The notes under the pieces are model-generated. The model was not told the DNA's origin, did not search any database, and was given only the letters and a program-made list of their open reading frames with translations. Position numbers and translations under genes: made by a program. A stretch of 64,000 nucleotides of DNA from Polyodon spathula (lineage: Eukaryota; Chordata; Actinopteri; Acipenseriformes; Polyodontidae), in NCBI RefSeq assembly GCF_017654505.1, contig NC_054572.1, forward strand, positions 1,060,864 through 1,124,863, given 5' to 3'. The first letter of the stretch is position 1. Each line of letters begins with the position of its first letter. Positions 12,421-24,570 of the stretch are shown here, piece by piece.

Positions 12421-14080
12421 CTCCAAACAGATATGCTGTGGTTTGACGCGCTAAACTGTAAGACTGCACTGTAAACACATGAATCACACAAGAAATGATC
12501 CAAGCAACGGCAGCAGTGCAAGCCTAAAAAAAAATACTGCAAACCTCAGCTTGCGAAACCGTCAATATCATATTATTTCATCGTTTTCATTTGAAGATGT
12601 AAAAGCTTATTATAGCAGCACAGTCTCTCTCTCCCCTAATAAGAAACACTTTTACTGACACCACGCTGTTTTACTTGGTGCTCCTTTTTTATTTTTTCTT
12701 CAAACTTTTTCTCTCTTTTTTTTTTTTTTTTTTAAGTTTGTCAGACTGATGGATAGCAGGTGAGGTTATGACAAAGAAACTGGAAATAATACTGGTGTAC
12801 ATCATGTGCACCTATTTTAATGATGACATCACCCAGACCTTACATGGTCCATGTCGTCCTAACTCCACACCACACCGGTACCAAGACAGTTAATTCACTT
12901 TCTCAACCCAGCTGGGGAACAAAAAAGTCTTTATTTCTCCCCCATGTTTCAGCAGAAAACAAGCCAGGAGTATGCCTCAGTCTCCAGGGCATCTGGCAGG
13001 CAGACTTGTGCTTCAGAACAGTTATGGGTTTCTCCACAGGGAGTCTGCGGCAGACAACAACACAAACAAGCATGGCATCAAAGGCCAGAGCCTTAGTCAT
13101 ACTCCAAGGAGCCAGATCCTGTTGTGCAAGAAAGATGCTTTTACATTTCAAGAAGCATTTAACCCAGTTTCCCGAAATCTACGCACCATTTTATAGGACA
13201 GAAATGGGAAGAATAAAGCACCTGACTGACGCTTTTAGATGGATGTTTGAAGTGTTGAATTTAATCCCTGATTATTCATGCTTAATGAGATTGAAGGAAG
13301 ATAAAAGCAATTTTCTAGACAATGCAATCTGCAAATGACCAAGACACCCAGGGAATGATTCCACTAAACCTGCAATGCAACGTCTCTGTTTCAGATGTTT
13401 ATCTTGTTAATGGATAGTGGTAGGACTCGTTAGTTATTTAAAGCTGCAAGGATAAATTCGTCATTATGTGAGTTAGGGGTCTGTATCTATATGACAAGTT
13501 AACAAGTGCAGCCGCTTTTCTGTTTACATTAAGGGTGCTGGAGTAGAAGTGTAAGTGCTTACAAATGAAACATGCTGAAAATATAGCAATAAATGCCGTG
13601 TTTTTGAAGTCAGGGAGCTTTGGGCACATTAACATGGTCTATTCATGCCTCTCTTGAATGCACAGCCCTGGAGTCCAAGGTGTGGCCATGGGATGAGGAT
13701 GAGGGTGAGTCATGTTGCTGACCACTCCCGCTTTCTTTGGTTCTTTCTTTCACTAAAGTGTTCTGGTGGCCCAGCAACACTTGGCAGCACTTTGATATAA
13801 ATCTGTTTTTCGGGGGTGGTGGAAGGAGGAAGCTTCTGATAGTGAGTTGTAGAGATTTATTTGGAAACCTGAAGCCCGGCACCATAACACTTTCTTAACA
13901 GTAACATTCCCTCCCACAAGACTGGGTTTATTTTCTTACTGCCCAGACCTAAGCTGTTAATGAGAGGCCTGGATGTGTCAGCAACCGAATACCCCCTAAT
14001 CCCTAACGAACCTCATTTCAATGACAATCTAAAGTGATGAAAACTCTAATCAGAAAATTACAGACTGGTAATTCAAGGAT

Positions 14081-14082
<2 letters not shown>

Positions 14083-14110
<28 letters not shown>
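14083..14110. repeat. Poly(T) tract
   Basis: Twenty-eight T in a row; no recognisable element attached. Confidence 0.9.
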
Positions 14111-14114
<4 letters not shown>

Positions 14115-16056
14115 AGTTTATTTCCCATGACAGGTCCTTTTCTGAAGTGTGATAATTAATAAATGAAAGATGTCAGGAATTAAGCTTTAAGCCCAGCAAA
14201 GATTGAATAAATGTTCTCTTAAATACCAAGAAGCGCAAAAAAAAAATAAAATGAAGCATTCCTTCAGGCTGATTGAGAGTGGGTCAGTGGAATAATGAAG
14301 AGACGGTTTTCACTCAGGGATTTAAATCCAACTGAGGCTAATGTTAAGTAAAAAATCATAACCTTGTGCAAGCTGCTAATGTGCTCTAGTGCAGTCGTTT
14401 ACAGTACCGGCTTCCTGGACACTTTATTAGGAAGCAAAGTAGAAACAGCAAGAAAGCAGTTACCTAAAAAAAAAAAAAAAAATTAGCAAAAGCCATTTTC
14501 TCGGGTTTGAAAGAGTATGATATGAGGTTTCCAGACAAGTTGGGAGTTTTTTAAATCTCTGGCAATCCCTAATACATTGTCCCGTGCTGTTAGATGAAAA
14601 GGGTCTTGTAAAAACACAGTATTCAGTAAACACTTTGATGCAGTGATGTTTGTTTTTTTATGGCCTTTGAACAGACACAGTCGGCCAAGAATCAAGAGCG
14701 CAAATCAGACGTGACGTGATTTTTCGGGGGGTGCTGTAATGCCTCTAGGTCAATAATGTTCTATATTGCACAACATTAGACCCCCCGTTATGAGATAATG
14801 GTTACTACAAATAGTAATGAAAAAAACCATAACCCTCCAGAAAGCAGGTTTAAGTACTCAAAACAAAACAAAAAAACCCTGAACACATTAATATTCTCTT
14901 TGATTTTAAAGCTGTAAGAATCAACAATATTGCTTTGGCGTGAAAGACTGGGACCTGTGCTGGAATGGAGTAACACTGTACACACCACCTTTGATTTTGA
15001 GTTACTCTATTATACCCAACATACTTTCAGTTCCCACTGTGCTCTACCCACTGATCTGCATGTCGCACAGTCAGTGAATCAACTGGGATAGAAAAACGCA
15101 CACCAAATGGCCTCATTAAAATCTTATAAATGTTTTGGTTTCAATCGAACCATGGGCTAGTATGCACTCAGCAATATTTTTTAAAAAGCTACATTATTTG
15201 CGGCTGTACATTTCTTCAAGTTTGTATTAAGCTCAATAAGATGACATTGACATCATTTTAATCCACCTGCCGCTGTTTCATTATTGGCAGTTTTTAAAAA
15301 ATATATATTTTTCTTGATTGTTGTCCAGATCCTGTACATTTCTATAAAGTGTACAATGCTTATAAAATGGTGGTTAATGCAGGGCTTTGGGCTCCTGGTT
15401 CAGAATCTCATGACTCACCGGTGCTGTGAAGTTTTGACACCATTGAAAACTGAACAGAAACAGCAGCTAGTCACTCATCATATGAATCCCATAAGCCAGC
15501 TATAGTAAGCCTTACAACATTCAACAAGGAAGTCTGCAATGTGTAGTCAAGCAAGCAATGACTGTGGGATAGGAGAATCGGCATTATACAAGCTGTGAAA
15601 TTGTGTCACCATGCAGCCGGTGAACTCATCTCGTAATCTTTACATACTCTGTCTGTACATACTCTTGGCTACATGTGAATAGCCGTGTTGGTCCTCATGT
15701 GGTGCACACTTCTTCAGGTTAGAAGTGTAAACTGAACGCAAAGAGAATTCCTCTTGCTGACTTGGTAACTTTAAAATCTACTCAAAACAAAGGTAAAATA
15801 TCTCAAGTGGCCAAGGGTTGTCACTTGCTAAGAGAGAGGCTGTGGAAGGGCAGCTGATATAGGCACTGTAGCTTCTGGGTTGATAAATTAAGAATTTACA
15901 TTTAGTGCTAGAAAAAAAAAAACTTTGTATTTCACAAACTTCTCTTTTGTATTTGTTTGAGAAGAGGTTTACCGGGGACAGCCCTTCAGATGTAGTATGT
16001 TGTTTTTCATTGGGGGGGGGGAGGTCCTGCTACGAGATTATACGACTGATGGATGT

Positions 16057-16154
16057 GACCTGCTTAAGGTCACACAGTGAGTGAGTCAGTGGCCGAGCTG
16101 GGATCCAAGCCTGAATCTCCAGGCTCTGAGTCATGTTCACTGGCTCTGCCGGCT
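16057..16154 (+). mobile_element. MIR-like SINE, 3' part
   Basis: The plus strand reads gacctgcttaaggtcacac followed by agtggccgagctgggatcc and a clustered Ctc/Ggctctgagtc segment. This is the order of the mammalian MIR consensus (gacttgcccaaggtcacaca, agtggcagagc-gggatt, then gtctgactcc). Only the part after the tRNA-like head is clear. It indicates an old CORE-SINE/MIR-type element, or the L2-like tail that MIR shares. Confidence 0.7.
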
Positions 16155-16728
16155 GTTTGCTATGATTCAGCCTTGACCGATTCTTCTGAAATCCTTGATA
16201 TAAAATTTCTGTAGCTTTTTATCTCACAGTGTTAAACTTGCACAAACAAATTGTGATCCTTACCAACTTTCTGATGAAACGCTTTAGGAATGTTGAAACA
16301 CTGACAAAATACAAACATACCAGACCTGAACGCAAGAATTATGCTCGGATCAAGCAAGGCATGCACGACCGTACAATACAAGTTTAAAATGAGAACAACG
16401 CAAGCTTAAAGCATGAACTGTGCAAGTATTATGGCTTTGCATTTTAAAAAGGATGCAGATTATATAGATGCCGCCTTTTTTTTTAAATGCAAAGCTTGCA
16501 GAATTGAGTGATCCATTTATCTGTTTTATAACCCTTCTTGAAAAGCTTGCGTAAAATCCTTGTGACATCATTGCATAGTTCTTGCTTGAAACTTGCATTT
16601 ATGATCTTCCATGTCTTTGGTAAGGGTACATGGACTTATGTGTAGGATAAACAGCCATGCATACATTATGTAGGAGCACACTTACTGTAATACTAGTACT
16701 GATAATCCAGTAATAATAACATACTCAC

Positions 16729-16842
16729 ATGTTACAGTTTGGTCAGGGGTCCCAGCGTCTAGTAGATTATTATTATTGTTTCCATTCTCTACAACTTTGT
16801 GAGTTTCTTGATTGTCTGTTTGTGCAGCTTTCTCATCTTCCT
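16729..16842 (-). CDS. MDFI: MDFI coding exon 2
   Basis: The exon lies between an acceptor (ttttaacccactcccag) and a donor (T|gtgagt). It encodes 37 full codons, starting EDEKAAQTDNQETHK, then a run of five Asn, then LLDAGTPDQTVT. Its last base joins GT of the next exon to give Cys, so the junction reads QTVTC-QPQ; human MDFI has AVTCQPQ at the same place. This junction match and the phase fit (phase 1 in, phase 1 out) are the main evidence. The N-terminal region of MDFI evolves fast and is acidic and probably disordered. The Asn run is encoded by AAC plus four AAT, a small coding trinucleotide repeat at 16766-16780. Confidence 0.85.
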
Positions 16843-19800
16843 CTGGGAGTGGGTTAAAACAAATAAAGTCAGTGCTTGAAGGATAAATAACAGGTCCCCA
16901 TCTAAAGCCATTACACCCATGCAATACAGCAGCTATGCTATGCTTTGCATGATACCATTTTGATACACTCAAGCAGTGTTTGTTTAAATATTCAGATATT
17001 TGTCCCAGTATTATAAATACTAAACTACACTGTTTCCAAAGTAAACCAAACCACTACATTTCTACTGTCTCTTTGTGTCATCAATTGATAACTAATATGA
17101 TATTTTGCTCCGCATCATGACAAAATACCGCACCCTCTTGGTTAGGAGATCTTTAAATCTAAACTCAGAGGTGGTGTGCCATTTCGCCCACATAACTGGA
17201 ATGAAATGGATATTATCTGTAAAGGGCAAAGACTCGAAGACACATTTTCATGCAAGCCATGGACAAACAAATGGTGTATGTCTGGACACCTCTCTTTAAA
17301 AATGCTATCCTGCCCAATAAAGTGTGTGTCACTGCACTTCCTCTGCAGCTGAACACTTCAGAGGTGCCTTGGATCCAATCCATTTTAGTGACATGAGAAA
17401 CCAAATCGTTTCTGTAAGTCTAGCCTACCAAACAATGCGGTCCCTGCCCGCTGAATAACATTTCTGATGCCAAACGGTAACGTTATGTACTGGTAATTAC
17501 ACAATTTGCCATCCCTACATCACAGCGACATGTGTTTTTATATCAGAACTTCAGGTTCTAACCTCAGAGCAGGCTCCAAGCTAGGGTTTCATTTCAGCCC
17601 GATTGAACACAGCTGTAGTTTATTTACTGTCTGACAAAAACAGCATCTCCTAATGTAAAAAAAAACTGCATTGAAGCTTTTAGAGAGACCAGACCTGGAA
17701 AGAGAATAAAGAAGGTGGTGTTGCCCAAGAAGATGGTCAGGGTATCATTCCTATTCATGAGTGTTAGCATATGTTGGACACTTGATCTATCTATTGATGG
17801 GCAGACCAGATACAGCAGGGTTTTCTAAATCCACATCATCACTGCCTATTCAAAGATTGACACGCTGAATTGATATGGGATGATCAAACTGTTTGGCCCA
17901 GGAGCTCACCTTCTGGACCTGCAGGAGCCACCCTCAATTGAGGTGCGACCTCCAATGTCAGAGTTTTGGGAAGTGCTTTCTTCAGGGTACTGTGAACTAG
18001 CCAAAGCTTATGTCTAATTGACATAGCTTCTTATAGTTTTACAAAACTAAAATACAATGCATGATGAATGTTATTAGGTTATTGGTTTGCCAATATTAAT
18101 GAGGGTAGAGGTCTGGCTACCTAATTTTGCCACTGGAGAGAAGTTGCCTCCCCCAGTGTGCACCCCTTTCTGTTCTAATGAATGAATCTGTTTGTAACAG
18201 AACAAGTCTGCCTGTCTGTCTGTCTAGCCTGCAGGAATGATTGTCAGACACTGCCTCCCTCCGCACGCATAGCCCTTTTTAAGTGCAATCCTTTTAACTT
18301 GCTGCTGTAAGGAGTGGGTGTCCTGCAGGTATTGGAGTTGTAATTAAGGTCCAGTAAATCTGAAAGCATGTTTTCCTGGTGATAACTGCACATTTGGTGC
18401 CAGAATCAGCTTTCACACTGCTGTATAAACCAGAGAACCAAGGAATAGCTTGGAGCCTCGTATTTACCTTGGGAAGTAGGCTGTAAAAATGTATACACTG
18501 AATTGTGTTTGTCAAACTTATAGGTTTGACACTTCTCTTGCCCCAGCTGGTGGTTGTATTGCTGGCCTTTACCCTGACTAAATTATCAAGCAATTCTTCT
18601 GTTACTCTAAATCTGTACGGCTGGATAGACCAGCAAACAAAGTGTTTCATCTCAGAGACTCTACACAGGAGACATATCCGCAGGTTAAATCATTAAAAAG
18701 AATGGGATGCACCAACATCTCTAACACTGTCTGCAACTGCCTTTAAAAGTAAAATAATGGATTTGGTACTAATTTAGTATTTAACCGGTGGCTGGATTTG
18801 GATCAATTGAATAGACTGTCTTTCCTAATTAGCGCCGCTGGGTCTGACACGGAATTGACTGTTTGACGTTCTTAGTACTGACGTGACACATTCTGTATTT
18901 CTTGTTGGCAAAAAGGGCAACAGAACACAGCATGTGGAGTCAATCTGATTTTGAATAGAGTCCATTGCGTAATTGCAAAACACATTTTTTAGCTGAAGAT
19001 TGAAGATTGCAGGAACTGGGTGTGTCTGCAAGTTGGAGCCAGGTGGGGGGGGTTTGGGACCAACAACAACAACAAATTGTTAAAACTGTATTCCAGGGCT
19101 GAAGGTGCTACAGTGAGACACAGGGCAGCTGGTGTTACGAACTCAGGAAGATGCTCCAGGTAGTATTGCCGAGTGCCACCGCAGGAACACTCCAGGCACA
19201 AGAGAAAACTGGACACAGCCTGGAGGGATGCCTCACTGAACAAACTTGGGTTTATGGAAGGGAAAGACAAATTGTACTATGATATATTATATGAAAAGCG
19301 CCTGTAACAGATTCTTGGCCCATGCAAAAAAGAATAAACTAATAAAAGATACTGCAGGCTATCAGTTCTGTGCATGTACATTACCACTTTATGAATCCAG
19401 CCCCACATCACAGACACAGACACTCTCAAAGAGAGAATTTTAATCACATCACATAAAGCTATGCATCTGGGTTACATTTATAATTCACTGGTTAACAGAG
19501 GGGGAGTAATGTGTTGTGTTGTGTGTTTGGAATCTTCCCAGCCTTTCAAACTTAAAATAAAGTGAGGGAATAAAAAAGGGAACAGTACATGTGTACAATA
19601 TCCAGAAGTCAATCTGCTTCAGAAATGCTTCAGTAACACTACTGATTTAACACAACTGTAAATCACTGTTTCACTGCCAGCTCTGCCCAAATCCCGTAGG
19701 AGTTTCAACAAGGTGGATATCATTTCAGAGGATTTGCGAGGACTTGGCACGACGACACCTTGGATTTTAAAGCAGAGGGGAGGGTTTCAACTTCCTGCCA

Positions 19801-20000
19801 AGATAACATTTCTCCTGTAGCCATTCGTGGCAGATATTCTACATTAAAAATACCAGCCTTATATCAGTCACACAGTAAGTCTGTTTCTCAGACTGGGGGT
19901 AAATACCAGTGCTGTAAGTGGCAGGTAAAATATAACTGGAACTTTTACATTCTAAAAAGCAGCAATGTTCTGAGTATCATTGAGCAGTTTTAGTTGTTTC

Positions 20001-20004
<4 letters not shown>

Positions 20005-20054
<50 letters not shown>
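20005..20054. repeat. (AC)n microsatellite
   Basis: Twenty-five AC units, uninterrupted. Confidence 0.97.
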
Positions 20055-20057
<3 letters not shown>

Positions 20058-20484
20058 GCATAGACACGCATTAATCATGCAACAACCAGAACCTTAATGT
20101 TGCTTTCACAATGGACTTTAACAAGTTACTGTAAGTACAAGGAACAAAGACTGGTCACTATAACTAAATGTCCATACAAAGTATTATCATTTACATGCCT
20201 TTTTAAGTACCAAAAGACGAAATAGCCTTTATATGAGCAAGGCCTGACTCAGTTACCAGAACTCATGCATTAGTACAGAAATATGACTTTCTGATACCCT
20301 TGTGTGCTAAAGAATGTCTGTACCAAGTTTCAGCACATTAGGATAAATAAGAATGTATGTATGAACACAGACAAAAGTATCAGTTATTTACAATATAATA
20401 AATTGATTTCTATAGATTCAGCTTTATAATAAAACAACAAATTATTACATAACATGCATACAATGAAAAATAACATGCAAAAAC

Positions 20485-21446
20485 TAATGTCATACTTTGA
20501 CAAAAATATTTGGGCACCCTTACGTTAGTATTTTGTGTGCCCACCTTTTGCTTCCTTTACAGCTTGCAGTCTTTTTTTGTATTTTGAAACCAGTTCTTGG
20601 CATCTTTCTTGAGATATTTTTGCCCATTCTTCAACACATACAGCTTTTGAGTTCTTCAATCGACTTTGTTTTCCTTTTTCAATGGGATTCTCGATGGGAT
20701 TCAAGTCTGGTAATCTCAGTCCAGTGCATAACTGTAATCTTCCTTTTTTTCATAAATTCCTTTGTAGACTTTTCTGAATGCTTAGGGTCACTATCCTGCT
20801 TGAATATCAACTTCTGTTCATTGATCCTTCTACAATGCAAAGATCGCCAGTGCCAGAGGAAGAAAAAGAAGTCCATACCATCACAGAACCTCCACCATGT
20901 TTAACACTGGGCATGACTAACTTTTTCCCCTAAACATATTGTTGCTTTCTTGGTGAAAAAAAGTAACATTTTGCATTCATCTGACCATAAAATTTGGTTG
21001 AAGAAATCACAAGGCTTCGTCAAGTATTCAATGGAAAACTCCAATCGCTTTCTTTTGTGTGTTGTTTCTATCGGTTTTCACCCATGGACAGTCATCTTGT
21101 TAAGGTATCATTGAATTGTTCGCTTGTGAATTTCTTGACCATCTTTCCTCAATTCTTGTGTCAAATCTTTTGCAGTAATCCAGGGATTTTGCCAGGCTGC
21201 TCGAATGAATCTTCTTCCAGATTTTGCAGAAATCTTTCTTGGTCTTCCACACCTGGAGCTAGCTGCAGTAGTTCCTGTTCTCCTGTATTTGTCAATAATA
21301 GCCCACACAGTGCTTTGCGGTAAACCAAGTCTTTCTGCTATTTCTCTGGTAGTTTGTCCTTTTTCGTTTAGTTGTATCACTGCCGTTTTGAGATAATTGC
21401 TGTAGTCTTTAGTATTAACTATTTTTGTTACTTTTTTGAATCCCAA
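20485..21446 (-). pseudogene. Tc1/mariner transposase relic
   Basis: Reading the minus strand from about 21446 to a stop at 20525-20527, the translation follows a Tc1-family transposase. In order: an N-terminal paired-like HTH (QTTREIAERLGLPQSTVWAI), the basic linker RCGRPRKIS, the first catalytic Asp (LWSDECK, about 20970), the second (FKQDSDPKHSEKS, about 20800) and the Glu segment (LPDLNPIEN, about 20695), ending KEAKGGHTKY. The DD34E order is complete, but there is an in-frame stop after the second HTH region and at least one frame shift, and no ATG at the expected start, so it is dead. A terminal sequence of Tc1 type (gggtgcccaaatatttttg on minus) lies at about 20495-20518; no matching inverted copy is seen beyond 21446, so the 5' end is lost. 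Confidence 0.9.
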
Positions 21447-21529
21447 ATTTCCAATTAATGGCTTACTGTGTTATAGCAACTGCCTCACAGAAATCTATAA
21501 AAAAACATATTGAAATGCTTTTTAAAAAG

Positions 21530-22000
21530 GGCCGTCATTTTATTTCATATGCCAGTGGCACCATGGCTTTTGCCAGCTGTCACAGAGGCTCCGAGTTGCG
21601 GCGCAATTATGAATATTCTTGTTCTAACACGCACACAATTGTTTGTAAAGACAACAAAGCTAAAATGGAAGACATCAGATATTTATTTTATTTTATTTTA
21701 TTTACTTATTTTGTTTCATTAATTTTAATGCTAGAGAATAAAACGACATCTTTACAATTTTGGTGAAAAAAATAGAATCTCTGAAATGGTAAATCTGCAC
21801 TAGCAAATGACCCCTTAGAATTCACTGAGCCGTCATTAGAAAGTTGCAGGGCATATCCCTAATTGCATAATTAAGGACAGTAATAAATTGTTATTATGAG
21901 AGCCCTGATTTGCATATTTAGGAGGTCTTTTAGCGTGCAATGACGGCCTGCATATTTTTTTTAATCAACAATTAAATTTAACATCGTAAACTCCAATGGT
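21530..22000. promoter_or_regulatory. Candidate conserved noncoding element in MDFI intron 2
   Basis: Non-repetitive sequence with a high density of developmental factor sites: cagctgtca E-box/MEIS (about 21580), ccctaattgcataattaag (about 21856), gatttgcatatttag octamer (about 21908) and gcaatgacggcctgcata. The TTGCATAATTA and ATTTGCAT forms are typical of vertebrate enhancers. Conservation itself cannot be seen from one sequence. Confidence 0.35.
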
Positions 22001-23317
22001 TTTTTTGTTTGGTTTTTTGCCACGGGTGTTTGTCCAGAACCAAGAAATAGCAACCTGTAAAATCTCTAGCACAACGTTTTCAGTTCAATGATAGCAATAT
22101 TGGTTTTAAAAGGTGTAGTCTAACATTATTGTAGTAAAAACTCTATTGTCAACCTACTAAAAATATCTAATTCAACCCCTTTACCTGTAAATATATAACA
22201 TAGAATACAGGACTGTTCTCTAAATAGCAGTGATTCAATGACAACAGGGCAGATTATCAACGCTCACAAGACAGGTTACCTAGGGGCTGTTTGGATTTCA
22301 GATAATCAAGGCTTTACTGTAGCGGGTGTGCACCACAGGCATCACACATAGAAAGAACGGTTCGTTTGTACAGTGAAAAAAGTGTCTCGCGCTGTAATTA
22401 ATAACTGTGGGAACCAATTCAACAATATGAATCAGCTAGTCTGTGACGACCCCGCGGGTGTAATTGTAATTCGCAATAATATGCAATCAAGCCACCCCTT
22501 GGATGTAACTCGAGTAAGTTAATAACTTTGTAACAGATCTTATTGTCTTGCTGATGCTCATTCACGCTAAAACAATGAGGCTATAATCTCACATGTAACA
22601 GATACAAACTGAAAACAAGACATTCATAATAGGTTCAAAGCAGCATTCTGGAACTTCTCCAAACTCTCTGAAGATTATTTTATAAAGAAAACTGTAAGCT
22701 AACTGAAACCCAAAACCCATGCTGTTTATATTGCTGTAGCAGTTTAAAAATTAAATATTTATACAAAAATGTAGTTTTTTTTTTCTTCTTAAAATTCCCT
22801 TCTTGGATGTACGATGCATTTTTCTCATGTTTTAACGTTTCTCATCCACTTATCAACGTTGTTGGACAATATATTTTTGTCTAAATATTTGTCTGCTAAA
22901 CTAAGAAGCATTTATTGTTGCTGAGAATTAAATCATAAGATAAACCATAACACTAATGATATGCACGTGCAAGCGAATCCATTCAGAGTCTATGAGAGGT
23001 ATTCCCATGACGCCATTAAACCATGCACAGTCAAAAACAATAGGCTGCAGATAACAGCAGCTAGCAAAAAAGCCTTTTTCAAAGCGGTGCGCCTGATTAA
23101 ATCCTCTGCAACAGCACTATCAACAGGCAAGCTGATTACATCTTCACAGCTGAATTCACCTAAAATGCAGCTGGGGAGCCTGCTATCAACAAAACGGCAA
23201 AAGTACCTGGGGTGTAAGATACACACTATACAATACATGCCACCATTGCCAGGACTACAATATAAGAACCGTCTTTAAACTGGCTGATGTGCAGTAATTG
23301 AATAAGTTGTTTTTGAA

Positions 23318-23375
23318 AAATGCATGGCACAGCGGGCAGAGGCACGAACCCGCTTTCAAATCCCACTGAACCGGG
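23318..23375 (+). mobile_element. tRNA-like SINE head, weak
   Basis: ggcacagcgggcagaggc resembles a Pol III box A region and tttcaaatcccactg a box B region about 30 bp later, the arrangement found in tRNA-derived SINEs. No tail or target duplication was identified, so the call is tentative. Confidence 0.3.
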
Positions 23376-24043
23376 GATGTATTCATAAAGCATTAACATA
23401 CTGGTCAATGCACAAGGACTGCAATGCAATGACTGGCACACAGATTAGTCTGATAATAGCCCAAGTATTTCTATTAGAAAGTAGACCGTTCAGGTCAAGA
23501 TGATTAAGGTGAAATATCTGAGCGCAGAATCTTGTTTTTACTGCAGCCACTAATGTGAAAAGCCAACAACAAATGAAAAGATGAAGGAGATTACAATTAT
23601 GAGCAAGTATATTACCGTTTTTGAAAAGACCATATTAGCTGTAAGCACTAAGCAAACCTGGCCAGGCTCTCCGCATGTGGGTTTATCCTGGGGTAGTATT
23701 TTAATACTAAGAGACTGCTACAGGCTGTTCTAATAGGTCTTATGACTAAAGATCTCAAGCTGAAAACATTCTATGAAGGCATTTGTGCACCAGAGGTGTG
23801 ATATGCAGACCTCACCCAGAACACAGTGAACACTGTGATGCAACAATAACATACCCACACTGGGTGGCGTGATTCAGAACTCTATGACCTGCTTTGAATC
23901 ACACCTCCTCGTTAGCAGGAAATAAAAAAATAACAAAAAATCTTTAGTTTCTGTTTCAAAACCCTCCTTTAGTCAAGAGCATCCGTACAGCATGTGAATC
24001 CTTCTGTTCTATCTATTAACCAAGGGCAGTTGAGTGGCAACAA

Positions 24044-24106
24044 GAGGATTGAACCTCTTTCATTAAAACCGAGATTCTTACCCCCTTAGCTAAAGGAAGA
24101 GTTATG
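24044..24106 (-). mobile_element. tRNA-like SINE head
   Basis: On the minus strand, ctttagctaagggggtaag gives a box A-like block and gaggttcaatcctcttg a good box B (GGTTCAATCC), 30-35 bp apart as in tRNA. The acceptor-stem pairing is not convincing for a functional tRNA, so a tRNA-derived SINE head or tRNA pseudogene is more likely. Confidence 0.45.
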
Positions 24107-24520
24107 CAGCTCAAGTCGTTGGATAATCTCTTCCACCTAACCTCTTTTGAAAGGGTAATATCAATATCTGCAGGGCTGTAAGAAGCATGGTGTATGCAAG
24201 TCTCACACCGCGGTGCACTCAATGGCAGGGATAGTGCAATGGCTAAGTGGGTTTTAGGTAGAAGTGGCTGCATGCCTCTGTGGCCAGTCCCTCGGTCTTG
24301 GACTCATCCCTACTGGCTCACAGATTTGCATAATCCCTTGATGCTTCTTCATTACCTCTATGAATAGCCACACATTTGCTTTGCCAAACTTCAGTCCAAG
24401 TCTCAGAAATGGCCACTTAAAAGGGTGAAGAAAAGTCTATCGACATTGTCACCTTCTTTTAACCTAAGATGAAAGAAGTTTTAACCTGAACTTACACTTA
24501 TTTTACTAGAAGCAGAACTG

Positions 24521-24538
24521 CTCTCTCTCGCTCGCTTG

Positions 24539-24567
<29 letters not shown>
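24521..24567. repeat. (CT)n microsatellite
   Basis: CT units with a short interruption (ctcgcttgct). Confidence 0.95.

Positions 24568-24570
<3 letters not shown>

Larger units (their letters stand above)
9045..16728 (-). other. MDFI: MDFI intron 3
   Basis: About 7.7 kb without recognised exons. It holds a promoter-like motif cluster near 12.3 kb, T-runs at 12717-12735 and 14083-14110, and a MIR-like SINE tail at 16057-16154. A 172-codon open frame at 12820-13338 (plus) has no family resemblance and is not called. Confidence 0.7.

Noticed and set aside
12820..13338. 172-codon open frame on the plus strand, longest unexplained ORF
   Set aside because: No family motif, no splice or promoter context, overlapping open frames in other phases; a frame this long can occur by chance in 64 kb of AT-moderate DNA.
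15655..15720. Text gaatagccgtgttggtcctc resembling a SINE found in other vertebrates
   Set aside because: Similarity too short to support an element by eye.
18000..18050. gtctaattgaca text similar to 8368-8400
   Set aside because: Similarity of a dozen bases in AT-rich DNA; most likely chance.
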